From Pseudarthrobacter enclensis (GTDB taxonomy: Bacteria > Actinomycetota > Actinomycetes > Actinomycetales > Micrococcaceae), in assembly GCF_001457025.1 (NCBI RefSeq), contig NZ_KQ758599.1:964840-1028839 (forward strand): a DNA stretch of 64,000 nucleotides. Direction: 5' to 3'. Numbering within the stretch: position 1 is the first letter of the stretch; the number at the start of each line of letters is the position of its first letter. A model generated the notes under the pieces. The model saw nothing but the letters and a program-made list of their open reading frames with translations, did no database searches and had not been told where the DNA came from. The translations under genes were made by a program, and so were the position numbers. This document shows, in pieces, positions 8,566 through 17,724 of the stretch.

Positions 8566-10338
8566 GTGACCTCTCCGAATGAACGCGGCCAGGCGTACCC
8601 GCAGGAGCAGCAAAGCGCGGCAGCGGTGGCGCTCCTGGAGCAGGTCCGCGCCTCGCTGGCTGAAGCAGCCCTGCCCCTGGACCTTCCCGGAGCCGAACAG
8701 GCACGCCGTGACGCCGCCGCCGGCGTTGCGCAGCTCGACGACTACATCCTTCCGCGCTACCGCAACCTCGATGCCCCGCTGCTCGCTGTCGTCGGGGGTT
8801 CCACGGGGGCCGGAAAATCCACGCTCGTGAACGCCCTGGCGGGCCACCCCGTCACCAGGGCCGGTGCCATCCGCCCCACGACACGCCAGCCGCTGCTCCT
8901 GCATAACCCCGACGAAGGGGCCTGGTTTGAAGGCAGCCGGGTCCTTCCCGGCCTGGGACGGATCCGCGGGTCCGTGGCAGCCGGCCCTGTTCCTTCCGCC
9001 GCGTCCACCGACCCCCGGCAGGCCGCGACCTCTTCCCTGGTCCTGCTTGGCGACGCGGCCATACCGGCAGGAATAGCACTTCTGGATGCCCCGGATGTGG
9101 ACAGCATTTCCGATGACAACCGCAAGTTGGCGGGCCAGCTGCTGGCCGCGGCCGACCTCTGGATCTTCGTGACCACGGCCAACAGGTATGCCGATGCTGT
9201 CCCGTGGCAGCTGCTCCTTGACGCCGCCGCCCGGGACATCATGGTTGCCGTGGTTTTGGACCGCGTTCCGGCCGGCGCCGAAGACGAGGTCAGCGCGGAC
9301 CTGCGGAGGCTCCTCGACCAGGAAGGACTGGGCAAGGCCCGGCTTTTCGTCATCTCCGAGGCCGTGCTGGACGCCGCCGGGATGCTGCCCGCCGGATCCG
9401 TCCTGCCCCTGCAGACATGGCTCGCCGAACTCGCCACCGACGCCGCCGGACGCGCCGACGTGGCGCGCAGGACCCTGGACGGTGCGGTCCGCGCATTGGC
9501 CGGCCGCACAGCGGGCATCGCGGCGGCCGTTACCGCGCAGCAGCGGGCGGCGTCCTTCCTCGAGGACACCACCGCAGCCGCCTACCGGGACGCAGCGGCA
9601 CGCATCCTGGATGCTACCCGGGACGGTGCGCTCCTCCGCGGCGAAGTGCTGGCCCGCTGGCAGGACTTCGTGGGCACCGGAGAGTTCTTCCGGTCCCTCG
9701 AGCAGAACGTGGGCCGGTTCCGCGACCGCATGGGAGCTTTCTTCCGCGGTGAGCCAGCCCCGGCCGTCAAGGTGGAAACAGCCATCGAAACAGGCCTGCA
9801 GGCAGTCATCGTGGATGAGGCCGCGAACGCCGCCGAGGAAACGGACCGCCGCTGGAGGTCGGACCAGGCCGGCAGGCAACTGCTGGGCACCGACGACCTG
9901 TCCGGGACGGGGCCCGGCTTCGCCGATCAGGCAGCAGCTGAGATCCGCGCCTGGCAGGCAGCGCTGATGGAACTCATCCGCACCGAAGGCCAGGGCAAAC
10001 GCACCCAGGCACGGTGGCTGTCCTTTGGTATCAACGGGCTCGGGGCCGCGCTGATGATTGTGGTGTTCTCCATGACGGCGGGATTGACCGGGCTTGAAGT
10101 CGGCGTGGCCGGCGGCACCGCCGTCGTCGGCCAGCGCCTGCTCGAAGCAGTGTTCGGGGAGGACGCCGTCCGCCGCATGGCCGAGAAGGCGCGCACCGAC
10201 CTCGCGTCCCGGTGTGAGCGGCTTCTGGCCACAGAGCAGCAACGGTTCCTGGCCCGGCTGCCCGCGGGGGACGGCGGCGCAGGCAATGAACTGGAGGCCC
10301 AATCCGATGCCCTGGCACGGCTGGCGGGCCGTTCGTGA
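8566..10338 (+). CDS. Dynamin-like large GTPase, first of a pair
   Basis: The 590-residue protein has a helical N-terminus, then a P-loop GGSTGAGKST at residues 77-86. A switch-I threonine follows in RPTTRQP and a G3-like element in LLDAPDVDS. The usual NKxD guanine motif is not obvious; VVLDRVP stands in its place. A predicted membrane hairpin lies near residues 490-530 (LGAALMIVVFSMTAGLTG), flanked by long helical regions. The order GTPase, stalk, membrane segment and helix resembles bacterial dynamin-like proteins and the YfjP group. The GTG start is 7 bases after the acyltransferase stop. The next gene overlaps its stop and encodes a similar protein, so the two probably act together at the membrane. 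Function is inferred. Confidence 0.75.
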   Translation: MTSPNERGQAYPQEQQSAAAVALLEQVRASLAEAALPLDLPGAEQARRDAAAGVAQLDDYILPRYRNLDAPLLAVVGGSTGAGKSTLVNALAGHPVTRAGAIRPTTRQPLLLHNPDEGAWFEGSRVLPGLGRIRGSVAAGPVPSAASTDPRQAATSSLVLLGDAAIPAGIALLDAPDVDSISDDNRKLAGQLLAAADLWIFVTTANRYADAVPWQLLLDAAARDIMVAVVLDRVPAGAEDEVSADLRRLLDQEGLGKARLFVISEAVLDAAGMLPAGSVLPLQTWLAELATDAAGRADVARRTLDGAVRALAGRTAGIAAAVTAQQRAASFLEDTTAAAYRDAAARILDATRDGALLRGEVLARWQDFVGTGEFFRSLEQNVGRFRDRMGAFFRGEPAPAVKVETAIETGLQAVIVDEAANAAEETDRRWRSDQAGRQLLGTDDLSGTGPGFADQAAAEIRAWQAALMELIRTEGQGKRTQARWLSFGINGLGAALMIVVFSMTAGLTGLEVGVAGGTAVVGQRLLEAVFGEDAVRRMAEKARTDLASRCERLLATEQQRFLARLPAGDGGAGNELEAQSDALARLAGRS

Positions 10339-11948
10339 GCCGGCACAGCGGGGCCCGGGAGGCGACACGGCTGGACCGCCGCCTGGAAGCGCTCAACGAT
10401 GCACGGGAGCTGGCGGAGGGTGTCCTGCCCGATGAGGCCCTCCGGGAGGTTCTGCAGGTCCTTGAGCGGGCCGGCTCGCGCCGTTCCCTTTCCGGCGACC
10501 ACACGGTGGTGGGCTTCTTTGGCGCCACTGGAAGCGGCAAATCCTCGTTGTTCAACGCCGTCAGCGGCAGTGACATTGCGACGACGGCGGCGCGCCGTCC
10601 CACCACGTCGGAACCTTTGGCGGGGGTATGGGGAGTGGGCGGCAGCGAGCCGCTGCTCGATTGGCTCGAGGTGCGCAGCAGGCACCACGCCGTCCCGGTG
10701 GAGGGCTTCGCGGACGAGGACACGGGACTGATCCTGCTGGACCTTCCGGACTTCGATTCCACCCGGGCCGCCAACCGCGAGGTGGTGCAGCGGATGGCCG
10801 GCCTCGTGGACGTCCTCGTGTGGGTCCTGGACCCGCAGAAGTATGCGGACGCTGCCCTGCATCACGGCTTCCTGGCCCCGCTCGCGTCCCACAGCGCCGT
10901 CACCCTGGTGGTCCTGAACCAGGTGGACCGTCTGGCCGCCGCCGACGTCCGTCCGGTCCTGGAGTCACTGCGCGGCCTCTTGGCCGGTGAAGGCCTCGGC
11001 GAGGTGAAAGTCCTGGCTGCCTCCGCGCTCACGGGGGAAGGAGTGGACGGTGTGCGCACGGCCATCAGGAAGGTGGTGGTTCAGCGCAAGGCTCAGTCGC
11101 AGCGGCTGGAAGCCGATGTGTCCAGGGCGTCACGCGAACTTGCGGAAGCGTCCGGTGAGGGTGAGGCAGCCGGGGTGCGCAGCGCGTCCACTGCACGGCT
11201 GGCCGACGAACTCGCGGCAGCCGCAAACGTCCCGGTGGTGGTCGACGCCGTGGCGCGGTCGTACCGGCTGGAGGCCGTGCGGCGGACAGGGTGGCCGGTG
11301 ACGCGCTGGCTGGCACGCTTCCGCCCTGACCCCCTGCGCAGGCTTAACCTTCGACGCGACGAACCCGCGGCACTCAACCGGACATCGCTTCCGCCTGCAG
11401 GTGCTCCGCAGCGGGCGCGGGCCGATGCGGCCGTCAGGGAATTCGCCGATGCTGCTGCAGTCGGCGCATCCGGTCCGTGGCGGGCGGCAATCCGCGCGGC
11501 CGCCCGCGAAGGGCGTGAGTCACTGCCGGATGCCCTGGACCAGGCCATCGCCGGAACGGACCTTGGCGCCAACAGGAAGTCCTGGTGGTGGGCGGCGTTC
11601 AACGGCGCCCAGTGGCTCGCCCTGCTGGCTGCCCTCGCCGGGCTCGGCTGGCTGGCCGGGTTGGCGGCCCTGGCCTATTTCCAGATGCCGGTTCCCGAAC
11701 CGCCCCGGGTGGAGGGCTGGCCCGTCCCCACCCTGATGACGGCAGCGGGCGTGGTCCTGGGCATATTCCTTGCCGTCACCGGCAGGTTCATCGCGGCGGG
11801 CGGAGCTGCGGCCCGTGCGGCAGCGGCCCGCAGGCGGCTCAACGCCGCAGTCGCCGCCGTCGCACAGGCCTTGGTGGTGGAACCGGTGGAGGTGGAAGTC
11901 GCCAGGCAGGCGGCGTTCAATGCCGCGCTGAAGAAAGCAGCCGGCTAG
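10335..11948 (+). CDS. Membrane GTPase, second of a dynamin-like pair
   Basis: The 537-residue protein carries P-loop GATGSGKSS at residues 63-71, RRPTTSEP as the probable G2 threonine region, LLDLPDFDS as G3, and NQVDR as a near-canonical G4. Two hydrophobic segments near residues 415-440 and 465-490 form a membrane hairpin, and the rest is helical. GTG at 10335 overlaps the stop of the first GTPase (GTGA), so the two products are made in coupled amounts. The partner lacks a clear G4 motif while this one retains it, suggesting a heteromeric pair with unequal nucleotide binding, as in other two-subunit bacterial dynamins (inference). It is convergent with the DUF1697 gene. Confidence 0.75.
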   Translation: MSRHSGAREATRLDRRLEALNDARELAEGVLPDEALREVLQVLERAGSRRSLSGDHTVVGFFGATGSGKSSLFNAVSGSDIATTAARRPTTSEPLAGVWGVGGSEPLLDWLEVRSRHHAVPVEGFADEDTGLILLDLPDFDSTRAANREVVQRMAGLVDVLVWVLDPQKYADAALHHGFLAPLASHSAVTLVVLNQVDRLAAADVRPVLESLRGLLAGEGLGEVKVLAASALTGEGVDGVRTAIRKVVVQRKAQSQRLEADVSRASRELAEASGEGEAAGVRSASTARLADELAAAANVPVVVDAVARSYRLEAVRRTGWPVTRWLARFRPDPLRRLNLRRDEPAALNRTSLPPAGAPQRARADAAVREFADAAAVGASGPWRAAIRAAAREGRESLPDALDQAIAGTDLGANRKSWWWAAFNGAQWLALLAALAGLGWLAGLAALAYFQMPVPEPPRVEGWPVPTLMTAAGVVLGIFLAVTGRFIAAGGAAARAAAARRRLNAAVAAVAQALVVEPVEVEVARQAAFNAALKKAAG

Positions 11949-11963
11949 GGGAGCGGCGGGGCG

Positions 11964-12518
11964 TCAGTCTCCGGCCTTGGCCAGCCCGGTTGCGGCGTCG
12001 CGGACTTTGATCATGGTCCTCAGGTTGCGCGTGGTGGTGGCAGCCTTGAACCTGGCCTTCGCGGAAATCTTGCTGAACGGGCTGTCCAGGGTGCCGCCTG
12101 CGGGTGCGAGCCAGGCCAGGGCCTCGGGGCCGAGGCGCTGCTGCCGGTGCCCATCGCCGAGGGCGGCGCCGGCCTGATCCAGCTCGTCCAGGACCGTGGC
12201 GTCGGAGGACAGGGTGATGTAGGAGTGGGTGGATTTATCGTCCTCCGGGTAGGGGCATGCCTCCACCAGCCAGGCCACCCGGTCCGCCGGGAGGACCACG
12301 ACCCAGGCCTCGTAGCCGAAGGAGTCGCGCAGGCATTTTTCGCATTCCCGCTTGACGGCCGCGGCGTCCTTCCCGCTGGTGAGGACCACGTTGCCGCTGG
12401 CCAGCAGCGTCTTGGCGTCGGTGAAGCCGCAGCCCTTCAAAGCCTCCCGAAGGTCCGCCATCCTGATGTTGATTCCCCCGACGTTAATGCCGCGGAGGAA
12501 CACTGCGTAGCTGCCCAT
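11964..12518 (-). CDS. DUF1697 family protein
   Basis: The 184-residue protein starts MGSYAVFLRGINVGG, the hallmark opening of DUF1697 (YFLRGINVGG), with the second conserved stretch LLASGNVVLTS near residues 38-48. It is cytosolic, with no signal or membrane segment. The family has no established biochemical role. It is convergent with the dynamin-like pair, 15 bases between stops, and tandem with the IclR-type gene 44 bases upstream, though a shared transcript is uncertain. Confidence 0.88.
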   Translation of the reverse strand: MGSYAVFLRGINVGGINIRMADLREALKGCGFTDAKTLLASGNVVLTSGKDAAAVKRECEKCLRDSFGYEAWVVVLPADRVAWLVEACPYPEDDKSTHSYITLSSDATVLDELDQAGAALGDGHRQQRLGPEALAWLAPAGGTLDSPFSKISAKARFKAATTTRNLRTMIKVRDAATGLAKAGD

Positions 12519-12562
12519 GCGGCCAGCCTAGCTGCAGGCGGGGACAATGTGGCGCCGGGCAG

Positions 12563-13282
12563 CTAGTCGTTGTTCTTGCGGAGCGCTTCGGTCAGGATCC
12601 GGCCCGCGTTGCAGACCACCTCGGCGTGGAGCCTGCCGGGCTGGCGGGTCAGCCGTTCGATGGGCCCGGAGATCGACACCGCGGCAATCACGCGGCCGGA
12701 AGGTCCGCGCACCGGTGCAGAGACGGAGGCGACCCCCGGCTCGCGTTCACCGAGGCTCTGGCCCCAGCCCCGCCGTCGGACGCCCGCCAGGACGGTGGGC
12801 GTGAAGCGCGCCGCCTGCAGGCCTTCCAGCAGGCGGTCGTGGTCTTCCCAGGCTAGCAGGACCTGGGCCGCCGAGCCTGCCTTCATGGACAGCTGGGTAC
12901 CCACCGGAATGGTGTCCCGCAGGCCGATGGGGCGTTCGGCAGAGGCCACGCAGACGCGCCAGTCGCCCTGGCGGCGGAAGATCTGGGCGCTTTCGCCGGT
13001 GGCGTCGCGCAGCTGCATGAGGACCGGTCCCGCCGAGGCGATTAGCCGGTCCTCACCCGCCGCCGAGGCCAGTTCCACCAGGCGGCTTCCCAGGACGAAC
13101 CGGCCCTGGATGTCACGGCTTACCAGCCGGTGGTGCACCAGGGCCAGGGCGAGGCGGTGGACCGTGGGCCGGGCCAGGCCCGTGGCGGCCACGAGCTGTG
13201 CCAGAGTGGTGGGGCCGGCCTCCAGCGCATCAAGCACCTGGGCTGCTTTATCAATGACACCGACTCCACTAGAATTGTCCAT
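12563..13282 (-). CDS. ndgR: IclR-family regulator of leucine biosynthesis (NdgR/LtbR type)
   Basis: The 239-residue protein has an N-terminal winged helix (GVIDKAAQVLDAL, then LAQLVAATGLARPTVHRL at about residues 30-47). A C-terminal IclR effector domain contains SAERPIGLRDTIPVGTQL and GPIERLT. Established knowledge: NdgR/AreB in Streptomyces and LtbR in Corynebacterium are IclR proteins divergently adjacent to leuCD and control leucine genes in response to amino acids. The same arrangement is present here. ATG at 13282 is chosen because the homologous MDNSSGVGVIDKA begins there; the frame continues upstream across the leuC promoter. There is no clear ribosome site, so the mRNA may be leaderless. 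An inverted repeat 6 bases upstream probably serves autoregulation. Confidence 0.88.
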   Translation of the reverse strand: MDNSSGVGVIDKAAQVLDALEAGPTTLAQLVAATGLARPTVHRLALALVHHRLVSRDIQGRFVLGSRLVELASAAGEDRLIASAGPVLMQLRDATGESAQIFRRQGDWRVCVASAERPIGLRDTIPVGTQLSMKAGSAAQVLLAWEDHDRLLEGLQAARFTPTVLAGVRRRGWGQSLGEREPGVASVSAPVRGPSGRVIAAVSISGPIERLTRQPGRLHAEVVCNAGRILTEALRKNND

Positions 13283-13287
13283 GTAAT

Positions 13288-13307
13288 GATATTGCCGTCT
13301 CAATATC
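13288..13307. promoter_or_regulatory. Inverted repeat operator between ndgR and leuC
   Basis: GATATTG-N6-CAATATC is a perfect 7-bp inverted repeat centred in the divergent ndgR/leuC region. An overlapping smaller repeat, TCTCA-N5-TGAGA, follows at 13298-13312. It is the obvious candidate binding site for the NdgR-type protein and would serve both genes. Confidence 0.65.
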
Positions 13308-13395
13308 TGAGATGCAAATCTTTCGGCTGGCGCACCGCGGAGCCGTACTGATTCAGTTGAAGCATTCAGCCAAACAGCAGTGAAGGGAGATGGCC

Positions 13396-14850
13396 ATGGC
13401 AAAGACATTGGCCGAGAAAGTCTGGGACGCCCACGTGGTGCGCAAGGGTGACGGCGACGGTGCCAACGCCCAGCCAGACCTCCTCTTCATCGACCTCCAC
13501 CTGGTCCACGAGGTCACCTCCCCGCAGGCGTTCGAGGGCCTGCGCCTGGCCGGGCGCCCCCTGCGCCGCCCGGACCTGACCATCGCCACGGAGGACCACA
13601 ACACTCCCACGCTGGACATCGACAAGCCCATCGCGGACCTCACCAGCCGCACCCAGATCCAGACGCTGCGCAACAACTGCGCTGAGTTCGGTGTCCGGCT
13701 GCACAGCCTGGGCGATGCCGACCAGGGAATCGTCCATGTGGTCGGCCCCCAGCTCGGCCTCACCCAGCCCGGCATGACGGTGGTCTGCGGCGACTCGCAC
13801 ACGTCCACCCACGGCGCGTTCGGTGCGCTGGCCATGGGCATCGGCACCTCCGAGGTGGAGCACGTCATGGCCACCCAGACCCTGTCGCTCAAGCCGTTCA
13901 AAACCATGGCCATCAACGTCGAGGGCACCCTGCGCCCCGGCGTCACCGCCAAGGACATCATCCTGGCCGTCATCGCCAAGATCGGCACCGGCGGCGGACA
14001 GGGCTACGTCCTGGAATACCGCGGCTCCGCCATCCGCGCCCTGTCCATGGACGCCCGCATGACCATCTGCAACATGTCCATCGAAGCCGGCGCCCGCGCA
14101 GGCATGGTCGCCCCGGACGAAACCACGTACGAATACATGAAGGGCCGCCCGCACGCGCCCGAAGGCGCGGACTGGGACGCCGCCGTCGAATACTGGAACA
14201 CCCTGAAGACCGACGACGACGCCACCTTCGACGCCCAGGTTGACCTGGACGCCGACACGCTGGAGCCGTTCGTCACCTGGGGCACCAACCCCGGCCAGGG
14301 TGTCTCCCTGTCCGAGGCCGTCCCCAACCCCGCAGACTTCGGGGACGAAAACGCCAAGGCCGCCGCCGAGCGCGCCCTTCAGTACATGGGCCTGGAAGCC
14401 GGCACCCCGATGAAGGACATCCGGGTGGACACTGTCTTCCTGGGCTCTTGCACCAACTCCCGCATCGAGGACCTGCGCGCGGCCGCCGACATCATCCGCG
14501 GCCGCGAAAAGGACCCCAAGGTGCGCATGCTCGTGGTGCCCGGCTCCGCCCGGGTGCGGCTCGAAGCGGAGGCCGAGGGCCTGGACCGCGTGTTCAAGGA
14601 CTTCGGCGCCGAATGGCGCTTCGCAGGCTGCTCCATGTGCCTGGGCATGAACCCCGACCAGCTGGAACCGGGGGAGCGGTGCGCCTCCACCTCCAACCGC
14701 AACTTCGAAGGACGCCAGGGCAAGGGCGGCCGCACGCACCTGGTCTCTCCCGTGGTGGCAGCCGCCACCGCCGTCCGCGGCACCCTGAGCTCGCCTTCGG
14801 ACCTTGACCCCGCCCCCGAATCCGCCGCCATCCGCACCGACGCAACATAG
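13396..14850 (+). CDS. leuC: 3-isopropylmalate dehydratase large subunit
   Basis: The 484-residue aconitase-family protein begins [15 protein letters not shown]. It carries the [4Fe-4S] ligands in [10 protein letters not shown] and CSMCLGMN, and the substrate-loop signature [12 protein letters not shown]. With LeuD it isomerises 2-isopropylmalate to 3-isopropylmalate in leucine synthesis. ATG at 13396 is chosen over the in-frame ATG at 13390 because the AAGGGAG ribosome site directly abuts 13390 but is 6 bases from 13396. leuD follows after 8 bases as the second gene of the operon. The regulator and its palindrome lie upstream. The C-terminal tail after about residue 460 is loosely conserved. 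Confidence 0.97.
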   Translation: MAKTLAEKVWDAHVVRKGDGDGANAQPDLLFIDLHLVHEVTSPQAFEGLRLAGRPLRRPDLTIATEDHNTPTLDIDKPIADLTSRTQIQTLRNNCAEFGVRLHSLGDADQGIVHVVGPQLGLTQPGMTVVCGDSHTSTHGAFGALAMGIGTSEVEHVMATQTLSLKPFKTMAINVEGTLRPGVTAKDIILAVIAKIGTGGGQGYVLEYRGSAIRALSMDARMTICNMSIEAGARAGMVAPDETTYEYMKGRPHAPEGADWDAAVEYWNTLKTDDDATFDAQVDLDADTLEPFVTWGTNPGQGVSLSEAVPNPADFGDENAKAAAERALQYMGLEAGTPMKDIRVDTVFLGSCTNSRIEDLRAAADIIRGREKDPKVRMLVVPGSARVRLEAEAEGLDRVFKDFGAEWRFAGCSMCLGMNPDQLEPGERCASTSNRNFEGRQGKGGRTHLVSPVVAAATAVRGTLSSPSDLDPAPESAAIRTDAT

Positions 14851-14858
14851 GACGCATC

Positions 14859-15461
14859 ATGGAAAAGTTCACCAAGCACACCGGCATCGGCGTCCCGCTG
14901 CGCCAGAGCAATGTTGACACGGACCAGATCATCCCCGCGGTGTACCTCAAGCGGATCACCCGCACCGGCTTCGAGGACGCCCTGTTCTCAGCCTGGCGCA
15001 AGGACCCGTCCTTCATCCTGAACCAGGAGCCCTTCAACGCCGGCTCCGTCCTGGTGGCCGGCCCCGACTTCGGCACCGGGTCCTCCCGCGAACACGCTGT
15101 CTGGGCGCTGAAGGACTACGGCTTCAAGGCGGTCCTGTCCTCCCGGTTCGCCGACATCTTCCGCGGAAACTCGGGCAAGCAGGGCCTGCTCGCCGCCCAG
15201 GTGGCCCAGGACGACATCGAGCTGATCTGGAAAGAGCTCGAAAATGCCCCCGGCACGCAGGTCACGGTGGACCTGGAATCCAAGACCGTGGTCTGCGGCA
15301 ACATCGTGGCGCCCTTCGAGATCGACGACTACACCCGCTGGCGGCTGCTTGAAGGCCTGGACGACATCGGGCTGACGCTCCAGCATGAGGCGGATATCAC
15401 GGCCTACGAGGCCACCCGCCCCACCTTCAAGCCCAAGACCCTTCCGGCCAAGGTTTCCTAG
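14859..15461 (+). CDS. leuD: 3-isopropylmalate dehydratase small subunit
   Basis: The 200-residue protein is the swivelling domain partner of LeuC. It has [14 protein letters not shown] at residues 18-31 and the conserved [17 protein letters not shown] near residue 70, which positions the substrate carboxylate. Length and start are typical of the family. It is co-transcribed with leuC (8-base gap), and a GC-rich hairpin follows shortly after the stop. Nothing unusual is seen. Confidence 0.97.
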   Translation: MEKFTKHTGIGVPLRQSNVDTDQIIPAVYLKRITRTGFEDALFSAWRKDPSFILNQEPFNAGSVLVAGPDFGTGSSREHAVWALKDYGFKAVLSSRFADIFRGNSGKQGLLAAQVAQDDIELIWKELENAPGTQVTVDLESKTVVCGNIVAPFEIDDYTRWRLLEGLDDIGLTLQHEADITAYEATRPTFKPKTLPAKVS

Positions 15462-15468
15462 CCTGGAA

Positions 15469-15508
15469 CGAAGTGCCCCTGCGCCGTGCACCGGCCGGGG
15501 GCACTTCG
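15469..15508 (+). terminator. Hairpin after leuD
   Basis: CGAAGTGCCCC and GGGGCACTTCG are fully complementary over 11 bp with a GC-rich 18-base loop. There is no T-tract, which is common for actinobacterial terminators. Confidence 0.6.
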
Positions 15509-15536
15509 CCACGCCCTGCCCAAGGTGCGCGCGTAT

Positions 15537-15565
15537 TTCGGTTCGGTAACGCGACCTCCTATGCT
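15537..15565 (+). promoter_or_regulatory. Possible murA promoter
   Basis: TTCGGT, 17 bases, TATGCT lie about 55 bases before the murA start, after the leuD hairpin. The -35 match is weak. Confidence 0.4.
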
Positions 15566-15619
15566 TGGTTGGAGCCTTTGCAAGGATTTGGGGGCGAGTA
15601 ATCGTGAGGAAACCGGTAT

Positions 15620-16945
15620 ATGAGTAGTGTTCTGACAATCCGCGGCGGCGTCCCGCTGACTGGCCGCGTCAACGTCCGGGGGGCGAAGAACCTCGTCCCG
15701 AAGGCGATGGTGGCGGCGTTGCTGGGCAACGAACCGTCGGTGTTGCGGAACGTTCCGGAAATCAAGGACGTGGAGGTCGTCACCTCCCTCCTCCAGCTGC
15801 ACGGCGTGACCGTGGAGAAGGACCCCGTCACCGGGGACCTCACCCTGGACCCGAAGGCGGCCAAAACGGCCCCCAGCACCGCGATCGACGCCCACGCCGG
15901 CGACTCGCGGATTCCCATCCTGCTCTGCGGCCCGCTGATCCACGCCATTGGCGAAGCGTTCATTCCGGACCTCGGCGGGTGCAAGATCGGCGACCGGCCC
16001 ATCGACTACCACCTCGACGTGCTCCGCCAGTTCGGCGCGGTGGTGGAAAAGCGTCCCGGCGGCATCCACATCTCCGCGCCCAAGGGCCTGCACGGCGCGA
16101 AGATTTCGCTGCCGTACCCGTCCGTCGGCGCCACCGAGCAGGTCCTGCTGAGCGCCACCCGGGCCGAGGGCATCACCGAACTGACGGGCGCGGCCACCGA
16201 GCCCGAGGTGATCGACCTCATCGCCGTCCTGCAGAAGATGGGCGCCATCATCAGCGTGCAGACGGACCGGACCATCCGGATCGAGGGCGTGCGGGACCTC
16301 GGCGGCTACAACCACCGTGCGCTGTCCGACCGGAACGAATCAGCGTCCTGGGCTTCGGCGGCCCTCGTCACGCGCGGCGACATTTTCGTTGAAGGCGCCT
16401 CCCAGCGCGACATGATGACCTTCCTTAACACCTACCGCAAGGTGGGCGGCGGCATGGACATCGGCGAGGACGGGATCCGGTTCTACCACCCCGGCGGCAA
16501 GCTGAACCCCCTGGTCCTCGAAACCGATGTCCACCCGGGTTTCATGACGGACTGGCAGCAGCCCCTCGTGGTGGCGCTGACCCAGGCGGAGGGCGTGTCC
16601 ATCGTCCACGAGACTGTGTACGAGAACCGCTTCGGCTTCACCGACGCCCTCATCCGCATGGGTGCCAGCATCCAGGTGCACCGGGAATGCCTGGGCAGCG
16701 TTCCCTGCCGGTTCGGGCAGCGGAACTTCCTGCATTCCGCCGTGATATCCGGACCCACGCAGCTCAAGGGCACGGACATTGACGTGCCGGACCTGCGCGG
16801 CGGCTTCAGCCACCTCATCGCGGCACTCGCTGCCACCGGAGTGTCCCGGGTCACCGGCATCGACATCATCAACCGCGGCTACGAACGCTTCACGGAGAAG
16901 CTGGCGGGGCTCGGTGCCGATTTCGACATCACCGCCGCGAAGTAG
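15620..16945 (+). CDS. murA: UDP-N-acetylglucosamine 1-carboxyvinyltransferase
   Basis: The 441-residue EPSP-synthase-fold enzyme transfers enolpyruvate from PEP to UDP-GlcNAc, the first committed step of peptidoglycan synthesis, in the cytosol. The substrate lysine is in RGAKNLVPKA (Lys23). The catalytic cysteine is Cys121 in GGCKIGDRPIDYH, so this enzyme keeps the fosfomycin-sensitive Cys, unlike the Asp of mycobacterial MurA. The Asp/Glu-containing WQQPLVV segment is also visible. ATG at 15620 follows a weak ribosome site. It leads a cluster with a PlsC-type acyltransferase, gpsA and ddl, linking cell-wall and phospholipid precursor supply. Confidence 0.95.
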   Translation: MSSVLTIRGGVPLTGRVNVRGAKNLVPKAMVAALLGNEPSVLRNVPEIKDVEVVTSLLQLHGVTVEKDPVTGDLTLDPKAAKTAPSTAIDAHAGDSRIPILLCGPLIHAIGEAFIPDLGGCKIGDRPIDYHLDVLRQFGAVVEKRPGGIHISAPKGLHGAKISLPYPSVGATEQVLLSATRAEGITELTGAATEPEVIDLIAVLQKMGAIISVQTDRTIRIEGVRDLGGYNHRALSDRNESASWASAALVTRGDIFVEGASQRDMMTFLNTYRKVGGGMDIGEDGIRFYHPGGKLNPLVLETDVHPGFMTDWQQPLVVALTQAEGVSIVHETVYENRFGFTDALIRMGASIQVHRECLGSVPCRFGQRNFLHSAVISGPTQLKGTDIDVPDLRGGFSHLIAALAATGVSRVTGIDIINRGYERFTEKLAGLGADFDITAAK

Positions 16946-16953
16946 CAGCCGCC

Positions 16954-17724
16954 GTGAAGGAATCTGCCAAGAGCAGGGCCACATTCGTGTTCATCGCCGG
17001 CATCGCCCGGCCCCTGCTGAACCTCATGATGGCCAAGAAGTGGGAAGGCGTGGACAAGCTTCCCTCCGGCGGTTTCATCGCCGCGCCCAACCACTGCACC
17101 GAGATCGACCCGCTGGTGGTGGGCCACATGCTCTACAACCAGAAGCGTGCGCCGCACTTCCTGGCCAAAGCCGGACTCTTCAAGGTCCCCGGCTTGGGCT
17201 GGCTCCTGCACGCCACCAAGCAGGTCCCGGTGGAACGTTCGACGGCGGGAGCGAACCGCTCGCTGCAGGTCGCCCAGGAGATCGTGGCTGAGGGCGGTGC
17301 CATCATCATCTACCCCGAGGGCACCCTGACCCGCGACCCCGACCTGTGGCCCATGAAGGGCCACACCGGAGCAGCGCGGCTGGCCCTGGAGGGCGGCATC
17401 CCGGTGGTTCCCATTGCCCATTGGGGCGCCCACGAAGTCTTTCCCCGGTACGGGAAGCGCTTCCACCTGTTCCCGCGCAAGACCTCACGCGTGGTCGTGG
17501 GGGACCCGGTGGATCTCAGTGCCTTCGCCGGGCAGCCCATGGACAAGGCAACGCTCACCGCGGCCACCGAGGCCATCATGGATGCCATCACGGAGCTGCT
17601 CGCCGGCCTTCGGGGCGAGACCCCGCCGGCCGAACGCTGGGATCCGGCCAGGAAGCAGCAATCCAGGCACGGCCGGTTCATTGAACGTGGCGGCCAGGCC
17701 GCCGGCGGGACGGACGCGCCGTGA
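16954..17724 (+). CDS. plsC: 1-acyl-sn-glycerol-3-phosphate acyltransferase (PlsC type)
   Basis: The 256-residue protein has the acyltransferase motif NHCTEID (HX4D: His47, Asp52), PVERS near residue 92, and PEGT at residues 121-124. The N-terminal 25 residues are weakly hydrophobic and may dip into the membrane. PlsC-type enzymes add the second acyl chain to lysophosphatidate. The adjacent gpsA supplies glycerol-3-phosphate for the same pathway, supporting this call. GTG at 16954 is 8 bases after the murA stop. The C-terminal 30 residues are basic and unmatched. Several PlsC paralogues usually occur per actinobacterial genome, so exact substrate preference is uncertain. Confidence 0.88.
   Translation: MKESAKSRATFVFIAGIARPLLNLMMAKKWEGVDKLPSGGFIAAPNHCTEIDPLVVGHMLYNQKRAPHFLAKAGLFKVPGLGWLLHATKQVPVERSTAGANRSLQVAQEIVAEGGAIIIYPEGTLTRDPDLWPMKGHTGAARLALEGGIPVVPIAHWGAHEVFPRYGKRFHLFPRKTSRVVVGDPVDLSAFAGQPMDKATLTAATEAIMDAITELLAGLRGETPPAERWDPARKQQSRHGRFIERGGQAAGGTDAP

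Noticed and set aside
8539..10368. 609-codon minus-strand frame opposite the first dynamin-like GTPase
   Set aside because: Cys/Gly/Arg-rich translation without domains, while the plus-strand frame has a P-loop GTPase.
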